A DNA stretch of 64,000 nucleotides from the NCBI GenBank assembly GCA_036268485.1, contig DATAUC010000054.1:6347-70346 (forward strand), read 5' to 3'. The stretch is from Bog-473 sp036268485 (GTDB taxonomy: Bacteria > Actinomycetota > Acidimicrobiia > Acidimicrobiales > RAAP-2). Under the pieces are notes generated by a model, which saw only the letters and a program-made list of their open reading frames with translations, was not told the origin of the DNA and searched no databases. Positions 57,708 through 64,000 of this stretch are shown here, in pieces. Each line of letters begins with the position of its first letter. Positions within the stretch are counted from its first letter, which is position 1. The translations under genes and the position numbers were made by a program.

Positions 57708-58723
57708 ATGGGACAAGAATATGTGGGCATCGACCTGCACCGCCGCCGTTCGGTCATCTACCGGATGGATGAAGCCGGCGAGAAGATCGATTGCGTCCGG
57801 GTGGAAAACGATCCGGCGGAGTTTGCCGGCAAGGTAAGCGAAGCGCCGGTTGGCAGTGCCGTGGTGATCGAAGCCACCTACGGCTGGTACTGGGCGGTCG
57901 ACCTGCTCAAAGAGATGGGATACGACGTCCACCTGGCCAATCCTCAGGGCAATGACTGGGGACATCGGCGGGTGAAAAACGACGAGCGAGATGCTCGAGA
58001 CCTGGCGGATCTCCTTCGCCTGGGTCGGCTCGCCGAAGCGTGGATCGCTCCGCCGTTGACCAGGGAACTGCGAGAGCTGGTGCGCTTCCGAGCAAAGCTC
58101 GGCAACCTGCGCACGGGCATCAAGGCGCAAGCCCATGCCGTGATGGCCAAGAACGGCGTGCTTCCAACTCGCAAGGACATGTGGGGACCGAGCGGAACAG
58201 CGCAGTTTGATTCGTTGGACTTGCCCGAGGCCTACCTGTATCGGATCCGAATTTTGCGGCGAACTGGTGGAGCGATACACCACAGAGATTGACGCTCTCG
58301 ACCGCCAGATCCATCACATCCTCAAAGACGACGCCGGCTATGTCGCCGTCCAGTCGATCTATGGAGTGGGAAAGGTCTTTGCCGCTGTCTTCGTGGCCGA
58401 GATCGGCGACGTCACTCGCTTCGACTCACCACGGGCATTGTGTTCTTGGGCCGGGCTGACGCCCAAGCATCGAGAGTCCGATACCCACGTGTATCGGGGC
58501 CGGATCACCAAACAAGGTTCACGCCTGGTGCGCTGGGCGGCCATTGAAGCGGTCGCTCGCTATCACGGCGGTGCCGCATTCACTGAGCAGTTCCACGCCA
58601 TTGCGGAGCGCCGAGGGCACACCAAAGCCAACGTGGCTATTGCTCGCAAAAGTTCTCACGCTTGTCTATTACGGACTTCGAGACGGGGAGATCCGATGTC
58701 TCGAAGCAGCCAAGGCGGCGTGA
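57708..58723 (+). pseudogene. IS110-family transposase, twice frameshifted
   Basis: The N-terminal DEDD nuclease domain is intact from ATG 57708, with GIDLHRRRSV (D9), VVIEATYGWYW (E55) and VKNDERDARDLADLLRLG (D92, D95). Near 58250 the frame gains one base, and the second frame gives GELVERYTTEIDALDRQI, then SIYGVGKVFAAVFVAEIGD and LCSWAGLTPKHRES, the C-terminal transposase_20 domain. Near 58650, in an AAAA run, another extra base shifts to VLTLVYYGLRDGEIRCLEAA and the TGA at 58721. Full length would be about 337 aa. IS110 elements have no long terminal inverted repeats, so the element ends cannot be placed. Inactive as sequenced. Confidence 0.82.
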
Positions 58724-59340
58724 AGCTCGGGCGCGGTCAGTTGCGAGCTCGGCTAATCGCAAGGCTCTCACCAAAGGTGACGCAGCCGTCAAAGTGATTG
58801 AGCCCAACTGACTGTGGCCGGACAGCACCATGCCGAACATCTCGGCGAAGACATGCGTGGGCAACCGAGTTTGCCCCTCTCCCAAGCTCCTTGGTGAGTA
58901 CTACTGGTGCAACGTTCGCGGCGCCTCGATGCCGCTCCTGACCATCTGACTGATTCTGCGCCGATTGTCTCGGGCCTCAAGGTCGTTCGTCCTCGCCTTG
59001 CTGCGGGCGCTCCACCTTGACCACGGAGCCGCATCGTCGCGTTCGCTTACAGCTGGCCCGGGCGACTGTCGTGCCTACCTAAAAATCAAAATCTGCCGGT
59101 GATGGTTGACAGGACCCCGCTCCTTCAGACATGCGAGTAGGCAGCAGGCAACTGTTGCAAGCACTTGTGGTCAATTTGAAGATGTCTTGATGCAGTTTGA
59201 GGGTGCTGTGTTACAGGAGACGCACCCTCCGAATACGATTCGCCCGCCGGTCGGTTCGACTGAACAAGAATGTTGCCTATGGGGGTCAATCGAACCGATC
59301 CGGGCAGTTCTGTGTCTAATGAACTGAGACACCAATCCGA

Positions 59341-59386
59341 GCCCTTGGTCGGTGGAACGCCGCGCCCTTGGTCGGTGGAACGCCGC
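59341..59386. repeat. perfect 23-bp tandem duplication
   Basis: GCCCTTGGTCGGTGGAACGC plus CGC occurs at 59341-59363 and again immediately at 59364-59386 with no mismatch. It is directly followed by a second tandem duplication. Confidence 0.85.
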
Positions 59387-59411
59387 GCAGCCCATCTCGC
59401 GCAGCCCATCT
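59384..59411. repeat. perfect 14-bp tandem duplication
   Basis: CGCGCAGCCCATCT at 59384-59397 repeated at 59398-59411. Adjacent duplications with different unit lengths suggest replication slippage in unconstrained DNA. Confidence 0.8.
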
Positions 59412-59539
59412 ATCGACTATTGGGATTTTGAGGCGTACGATTGTCCTTGGAGGAGGGGGTAGAGGATGGAGTTCATCAAGGTCCGAGCCTGCTCGTACCA
59501 CACACATGGCGGCCTGAGCAGCTTCAGGGCCGAAGCGCA

Positions 59540-60319
59540 ATGAAGCGAACTGTGCAGTGTGTTTCTGGGGTGGCAATCCTTGTTGCGGCGGTGTTGATAG
59601 GTCTGAGCATCAGCAGTTCTCCCGACCATCGCTCGAGAGCAAGCTCTCCACATTTGGCCGAAGTTCGAACTGCTCATCTCAAGGCCATCACGAAGGTGGC
59701 GGACCCAACGCATGATTCTGGACAAACGCTTCCGACCATTGCGCCGACAACTACCAGCACGACTACCGGCACAACATCTCCTGGCAAAGCGATACCGGCG
59801 TCGGAATACGTGTCGAGCAGCACTCCGCTGCCAGATGGCGTCACTATGACTCCGCCCACGAATAGTTCGCCTCTGCCCGAGATTTCTCAGCAGACGGCCG
59901 TCGCTGATGCGATAAAGCAAGGCTTCTATTGGGTGAGTGTCAGTTCGACTGGTGCAACCGCCTACTACGGGATCATGACAAATACCGCGATGTGTAGTGT
60001 GCCCGCACCTGTTGGTGAGTCCGTAGCGGCTGGCAACCTTGACCCCAGCACGCTGGGAGCTGAGTACTCCGCAGGTGAATGCACGCTTTTGTATCAGAAC
60101 GTGCCGACGTGGGTTGTGGAATACAAGGGACCCGCAGAGCAAGCGAGCGGTGGACCTTCACCAGTTGGGTTCCCTGCTAATGGAACAGCTCCGTCGCCAG
60201 GGGTAGTGCCTGCGACAACTACAACTGTGGCCCCCCCAACTACAACGGTGGCTGCCCCAACTACGGAGACGATCTACATCTTCATCAACGCCGACACCGG
60301 GCAGTACATGTTCGGATGA
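59540..60319 (+). CDS. secreted Thr/Pro-rich hypothetical protein
   Basis: A 259-aa protein with a signal peptide or anchor (MKRTVQCVSGVAILVAAVLI). A Thr/Ser-rich linker (TIAPTTTSTTTGTTSPG) follows, then a central domain of about 90 aa with two cysteines (TAMCSVPAP and AGECTLLYQ), and a Pro/Thr-rich tail ending in TETIYIFINADTGQYMFG. No known domain is recognised. The TTG at 59441 would add 33 residues ahead of the signal and is disfavoured. The linkers are typical of exported actinobacterial proteins. Confidence 0.6.
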   Translation: MKRTVQCVSGVAILVAAVLIGLSISSSPDHRSRASSPHLAEVRTAHLKAITKVADPTHDSGQTLPTIAPTTTSTTTGTTSPGKAIPASEYVSSSTPLPDGVTMTPPTNSSPLPEISQQTAVADAIKQGFYWVSVSSTGATAYYGIMTNTAMCSVPAPVGESVAAGNLDPSTLGAEYSAGECTLLYQNVPTWVVEYKGPAEQASGGPSPVGFPANGTAPSPGVVPATTTTVAPPTTTVAAPTTETIYIFINADTGQYMFG

Positions 60320-60398
60320 AGCGAGGCATTGTCACCAGTCCAGCGGGTCGCTGGGACTCCATCGGGGAGTGTCGCGTCGCTGGATATTGGATGAACGC

Positions 60399-60830
60399 TC
60401 AGAGCGGAATGGCGCGGTAAGTCACGCTGACTGCTTTTGCAGCTGCGCGGATTCCAGGGCCGTCGTCACCATCCCAAACGCAAAGGGTCGCTCCAAGGTG
60501 CTCTGCGGCCGCAACGGCTTCGGCGCCCAAGGTTGACACTCTCTGGCTATCTGCCACCTCTGCTACCCGGTAGCCAATCAGACGCATCGGCAAAATCAGG
60601 ACTGATTCTGGGAGTTCCAACAGTCGTCGCCCGAGATCACGTCGACGCTCGATTGACCATCCGCTCGTGAGCTTGCCACCACGTGCGGCAATGACGCTCT
60701 TACAGAGGCGCACGTAATAGAGGTTGGTTGTGGCGATCTCGTTCGCACTGACAACACTGTCCAATGTGGGACCCTTCTCGGCGGACAAGACGTCACGCAG
60801 AAGATGGTCATCAAGAACGACGTGACTCAC
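60399..60830 (-). CDS. PIN-domain toxin-like protein (VapC-type)
   Basis: A 143-aa protein. The N-terminus VVLDDHLLRDVL has the first acidic residue of PIN nucleases, a mid-region glutamate lies in LGAEAVAAAEHLGA, and LCVWDGDDGPG supplies further acidic residues near the end. VapC toxins cleave tRNA or rRNA. The GTG start overlaps the TGA of the AbrB-type gene upstream (GTGA), the classical antitoxin-toxin arrangement. The spacing of the acidic residues is less typical than in standard VapC, so the family call is moderate. Confidence 0.65.
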   Translation of the reverse strand: MSHVVLDDHLLRDVLSAEKGPTLDSVVSANEIATTNLYYVRLCKSVIAARGGKLTSGWSIERRRDLGRRLLELPESVLILPMRLIGYRVAEVADSQRVSTLGAEAVAAAEHLGATLCVWDGDDGPGIRAAAKAVSVTYRAIPL

Positions 60831-61066
60831 GTAGTGGCAAGGTCGGGGTCATCTGCGAGAGAGCGAACGAAGGCTGCATGGTCATCACGACTTACCAGGT
60901 CACCCAAGAGTCGTCGCGCCTCTCCGGCTGGAACAGTGAGTACGCCGAAACCAAGGTCAATGACGTCGACGGGTCCGCCATTGTCGAGATGCCACCGATG
61001 ACGCACCGCCGCTGGAACCGACATCTGGCCTGACGTTGAAACTAGGTACTGCTGGATTGCTTCCAT
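60827..61066 (-). CDS. AbrB/MazE/VapB-type antitoxin
   Basis: A 79-aa protein from ATG 61066 (MEAIQQYLVSTSGQMSVPAA). The sequence VSTSGQMSVPAAVRHRWHL is the swapped-hairpin AbrB DNA-binding motif, followed by VIDLGFGVLTVPAG and an acidic C-terminal toxin-binding tail. The frame is open upstream to 61276, but that stretch has no similarity and TATGAT ends 6 nt before the chosen ATG. Coupled to the PIN-domain gene by GTGA, forming a VapBC-like pair that appears intact. Confidence 0.75.
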   Translation of the reverse strand: MEAIQQYLVSTSGQMSVPAAVRHRWHLDNGGPVDVIDLGFGVLTVPAGEARRLLGDLVSRDDHAAFVRSLADDPDLATT

Positions 61067-61072
61067 ATCAAC

Positions 61073-61078
61073 ATCATA
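61073..61078 (-). promoter_or_regulatory. -10 box (TATGAT) for leaderless VapBC-like operon
   Basis: On the minus strand TATGAT is followed by 6 nt (GTTGAT) and ATG. It is the best -10 match among the leaderless candidates. No consensus -35. Confidence 0.45.
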
Positions 61079-61175
61079 CTTGGTACACAGATTAGCCGCA
61101 CCAAGTGTCGCAACAATAGCTATTGCAACGTTTAGATGTCGGTCTTGCGAGCAACTAGCCAGAGCCGCACTCTGA

Positions 61176-61403
61176 AGGCTCTTCGTCCATGGATTAGCGC
61201 ACGATTCCAAGGTTGGACTCGCCAGTCGGAGTTCGGATGTTGAACTCGATCCGGAACGATGTGGCCTGGATGTCATCAGCTACGCCAAGGGAGAAGACCT
61301 GAAGTCGGTTTCGAAGCGTCGCCTATTGGCCCGTATTGGTACGGTCGATGATGAGGCTCTCTTTGGAATCACCCGGGTCTTGAAGTTTCTTTTGGACTTC
61401 TGA
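61176..61403 (+). pseudogene. C-terminal fragment of a MazF/PemK-like toxin
   Basis: An open stretch of 75 codons after an in-frame TGA (61173), without a start codon. It reads ELDPERCGLDVISYAKGEDL and KSVSKRRLLARIGTVDDEAL, ending FLLDF and TGA. The order strand, K-x-E-D-L-K-S-V-S-x-x-R-L, then R-I-G-x-V-D-D-x-x-L matches the C-terminal half of MazF/PemK mRNA interferases. The N-terminal half is not visible upstream, so it is a truncated relic. It lies divergent from the VapBC-like pair. Confidence 0.45.
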
Positions 61404-61496
61404 ATCAGAGTTCTGAGATCTATGGATTCAGGCGCCGCCGCGAACGCGACGATCCAGTTGTCTGGGGCGGTCACGGCTGGGGGGCAACATAAAATT

Positions 61497-61690
61497 ATGT
61501 CGAAGAGCGCCGGCGAGGGGAAGACACTGCCGGCCGATGAGCGTGAGACTGACTCCGAGAGTGTTGCTTGAACGCGGCACCTCAGGCCGAGGGCCAGGAT
61601 ATGGCCGAAGATGCCAAGGCCCTTCTGAAGCTTGCGGCCAAAGCAAATCGGGCAGCGCTCGACCGCCGAGTAGCACTCTCTCGTGGCGCC
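61497..61690 (+). pseudogene. relic of a second antitoxin-like small protein
   Basis: ATG 61497 starts MSKSAGEGKTLPADERETDS and stops at TGA 61569-61571. In the frame one base back, beginning TTG 61568, the sequence continues with MAEDAKALLKLAAKANRAAL followed by DR. Together these parallel the Doc-associated antitoxin at 56269 (N-terminus MTKTTT..., C-terminus DAATLLRLAGENNRAALDR). One missing base would split it. A toxin gene does not follow; the next gene is the beta-helix surface protein. Confidence 0.45.
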
Positions 61691-61885
61691 ATTAGGGAAG
61701 CGCGCTACATGACCGCAGTCACGTGGGTCCATTGTCTATCGATTGGAGCGCCATTCCACGGCAACCCATGTTGGACCTCAGTTTGTCCCCAGCAACACAT
61801 TCCGTAAGTATCGGGCGGACACGGAGAGGGATCGTTCGTGATTCTGCTGGCCCAACGCCACGTCAGAGAGTGGAAGGTGGAGTCC

Positions 61886-64000
61886 ATGTTGAATCGAGTG
61901 GGACGAATCGGTGCGGCATTGTCCTCGACACTGCGCGTACGACCGTTGATGGCAGTACTGGCCGTCGCTCTGGCTCTGCCAATTGCAGGGATCGCCACCA
62001 TTGGCGGCTCGGCAGGCGCTGACACCACCATCGCTGTCCCTACTGACTATCCCACCGTTCAAGCTGCGATCACTGCAGCCGAGGCTTTGCCTGGCGGCCA
62101 AAACGTCACCATCACCATCGCCGCGGGCACCTATACGGAAAACGACACCATCGCTGCATCCGGGCTCACTTCGCTCACCCTAAAAGGGGCTGGGGAGTCG
62201 ACCACCACCCTCGATGGCGGTAGCAAAGGCGCTGTACTCACCATTGTGAATGGCGATGTCGTCGTGTCGGGATTCACTATCGCAACCGGTTCGGACGCCA
62301 ATGGCGGAGGCATTGACGACATCAGCTCCGGCAGCACCCTGCAAGTAACGAACGACCTATTCAATAACGATCGTGCCTCGAACTCGGCCGGGGCCATCAA
62401 TGACGTCGGACTCCTGTCTTTGGTAGCAACGGACGACGTCTTTTTCCAAGACCAGGCTGGAAACTCCGGCGGCGCCATTGCCGCCGTGGGTCTCGCCCCT
62501 GGAACCGTAACTGCAACCGACGACACCTTCCTGGACGATACGGGCACTAATTTTGCCGGCGCCATCGCCAATCTCTCTGGCGTCACCTTGACCGCGACTA
62601 ACGACACCTTCTTTGGGAATACCTCCGCTGTCGGCGGCGGCATTGACAACAACGGCACTCTGATCGCGACTGACGACACCTTCGTGGACAATGGGGGTTC
62701 CGTGTCAGGTGGTGCAATCCACAACACCGGTACGGCCACCATTCGCAACACCATCTTGGCTGACCCCCTCCGTACTCTCGGCACCACCGGCGCTGACTGC
62801 GCCGGGACGGCGCCTGTCGACGGGGGTTACAACGTCGCCGATGATGGCTCTTGCTTTACCAGTACTACTTCCGGAAGCCTGAGTAACAATCAGGACCTCA
62901 ATATTGGCTTTGGCACGCTCCAGAACAACACCGTCGCCATCGGAACAACCAGCTCCGCCTTTGAGCTCGTACCAGCCGCCAATTGCACGGTGACGACCGA
63001 CGAGCGTGGCGCGGTGCGGCCGGGGTACCCGACCCAGCCGAATTGCGACGCTGGTGCTTACGAGCTCCAAGAGCCAGAAACCAAACCGTCCGTGTCGACG
63101 AGTCCAGTTAGTGCTGCATATTCAGCGACAACGGAGACGACGGCGCTCGGCGCAGTTGATGTGACAGCTGACGCCGGCCGTTCGTATTCGGTCGTACTTG
63201 ACGCCGGCACTTCGACAGGCGGCACGATTAATGACCGCCTGGCCACCTCGACGAGTGACCCGACCAAAGAACTCTCGTATCAGCTGTATACCGGTGCCTC
63301 TCGCGCGTTTGTCTGGGGCGACGGCATGACAGGAGGCATTGTGAGTGCCCTGGGATCCGGAGCAAAACAGACCTTCTCTGTGTTTGCCGCAATCCCCTCT
63401 GGTCAAGGAGCGCTCTCGAGCGGTGTGTATACGGATGCAGTGAAGGTGACGGTTACGGAGGGGTCGCAAGTCTCCACTGCCACGTTGGATGTCTCCATTT
63501 CGGTTGATAGCCCGCCGTCAATTACGTCGGCCGCCGCGACAAACTTCACTTCGGGCTCGTCAGGAACCTTCACTGTGTCGACCAGTGGGACTCCGACTGT
63601 CACCTCCATCAGCAGCAGCGATGTGGTTGCAAGCTGCATGCCCTCGACATTGCCCAGCGGGGTCACCTTCACCGACAACGGCGACGGGACGGCCACCATT
63701 GCGGCCATGGCGACAGCCGTGGTGGGCGGGGTGTACACCTTGTGTCTGACGGCCACCAACGGAGTCTCTCCTGACGCCACGCAGACCTTCACCCTGACCG
63801 TTGATACCGCTCCGGCCATCACGTCGGCCGATGCCGCCACATTCACCAGCGGGACAGCCAATTCATTTACGGTCACCGCCACTGGCAGCCCGACCCCGAC
63901 GCTGACCAATCCCAGTGCAGGGCTCTGTGCGCCCTTGACGTTGCCCGATGGGGTCACCTTCATCGACAACGGCGATGGGACGGCCACCATTTCGAGCACC
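61886..64000 (+). CDS. large secreted beta-helix / spore-coat-U-like / Ig-like surface protein (3' end missing)
   Basis: 705 codons are visible and the frame is still open at the window edge. ATG 61886 is preceded by GGAAGGTGGAG. The signal peptide ends near residue 45 (GSAGA|D). Residues about 46-395 form a right-handed parallel beta-helix of the pectin-lyase type, with repeated TDDTF / TNDTF turns, closing in the choice-of-anchor Q pattern CDAGAYELQ. Residues about 415-545 match a spore coat protein U (SCPU) domain: RSYSVVLDAGTSTGG, LSYQLYTGASRAFVWGDG (W477), then VFAAIPSGQG and YTDAVKVTVT. Two Ig-like repeats with VTFTDNGDGTATI / VTFIDNGDGTATI follow. A cell-surface adhesin or coat role is inferred. 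Confidence 0.78.
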   Translation, partial: MLNRVGRIGAALSSTLRVRPLMAVLAVALALPIAGIATIGGSAGADTTIAVPTDYPTVQAAITAAEALPGGQNVTITIAAGTYTENDTIAASGLTSLTLKGAGESTTTLDGGSKGAVLTIVNGDVVVSGFTIATGSDANGGGIDDISSGSTLQVTNDLFNNDRASNSAGAINDVGLLSLVATDDVFFQDQAGNSGGAIAAVGLAPGTVTATDDTFLDDTGTNFAGAIANLSGVTLTATNDTFFGNTSAVGGGIDNNGTLIATDDTFVDNGGSVSGGAIHNTGTATIRNTILADPLRTLGTTGADCAGTAPVDGGYNVADDGSCFTSTTSGSLSNNQDLNIGFGTLQNNTVAIGTTSSAFELVPAANCTVTTDERGAVRPGYPTQPNCDAGAYELQEPETKPSVSTSPVSAAYSATTETTALGAVDVTADAGRSYSVVLDAGTSTGGTINDRLATSTSDPTKELSYQLYTGASRAFVWGDGMTGGIVSALGSGAKQTFSVFAAIPSGQGALSSGVYTDAVKVTVTEGSQVSTATLDVSISVDSPPSITSAAATNFTSGSSGTFTVSTSGTPTVTSISSSDVVASCMPSTLPSGVTFTDNGDGTATIAAMATAVVGGVYTLCLTATNGVSPDATQTFTLTVDTAPAITSADAATFTSGTANSFTVTATGSPTPTLTNPSAGLCAPLTLPDGVTFIDNGDGTATISST

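Larger units (their letters stand above)
58724..59539. other. gene-poor stretch downstream of the IS110 relic
   Basis: No convincing gene is seen on either strand. Short open frames lack ribosome sites, recognisable domains or plausible composition. The stretch contains two perfect tandem duplications at 59341-59411. It may include the 3' flank of the IS element. Confidence 0.5.

Noticed and set aside
59417..60142. 241-codon minus-strand frame opposite the secreted Thr/Pro-rich protein
   Set aside because: Arg/Cys/Ser-rich composition typical of shadow frames; the plus-strand gene has a signal peptide and sensible linker structure.
61280..61732. 150-codon minus-strand frame at 61.3-61.7 kb
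   Set aside because: Plus-strand fragments in the same interval match toxin and antitoxin patterns; the minus frame has no recognisable motif or ribosome site.

Overview
The window is high-GC DNA from an actinobacterium, most likely of the class Acidimicrobiia. Support for this comes from tandem CwbR2 surface proteins, secreted proteins built from repeats of the GYWLVASDGG type, the actinobacterial order uvrC-rapZ-yvcK-gap-pgk-tpiA-secG, many GTGA/ATGA gene overlaps, and an arabinofuranosyltransferase-like giant protein. The assignment is inference; there is no rRNA or marker phylogeny in the window.

Layout. 0-3 kb: a truncated Tat-exported peptidase gene coupled to a secreted alpha/beta hydrolase, a PhyH-type dioxygenase and a small zincin. 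2.9-7.6 kb (minus strand): a peptide-type ABC importer operon (two permeases, two ATPases) ending in an ATP-grasp ligase. 7.7-24.7 kb: an envelope-glycan cluster with four polytopic GT-C-like proteins, an FAD oxidoreductase, an SGNH hydrolase, a flippase and a GT4 enzyme, mostly joined by 4-nt overlaps, then a convergent AftD-like protein of about 1529 aa and a methyltransferase coupled to coaE. 25.4-30.1 kb: two CwbR2 paralogues. 30.2-42 kb: uvrB, an NTF2-like protein, uvrA, and a set of repeat proteins (one intact, one frameshifted, one relic) among other genes. 41.9-51.9 kb: nadA, then the core run uvrC-rapZ-yvcK-gap-pgk-tpiA-secG plus an orphan peptide-binding lipoprotein. WhiA is absent from its usual place between yvcK and gap.

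52-61.9 kb is accessory. A small decayed island sits in the 3' end of a tRNA-Leu(GAG) gene, bounded by a 14-bp direct repeat. It is followed by a decayed Doc toxin-antitoxin locus, a broken IS110 element, an apparently intact VapBC-like pair, a MazF-like fragment and a second antitoxin-like fragment. At least eight reading-frame breaks fall in accessory genes, whereas about 45 kb of core genes is intact. The window ends inside a large secreted protein with a beta-helix, a spore-coat-protein-U-like domain and Ig-like repeats.

How it works together. The 7.7-24 kb genes would build, flip and decorate a surface polysaccharide. The CwbR2 pair, the repeat proteins and the terminal beta-helix protein would populate the cell surface. 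The peptide importer may use the lipoprotein encoded 43 kb away. A recurring regulatory sign is a TANNNT -10 box ending 6-7 nt before the start codon of eight genes, which implies leaderless transcripts.
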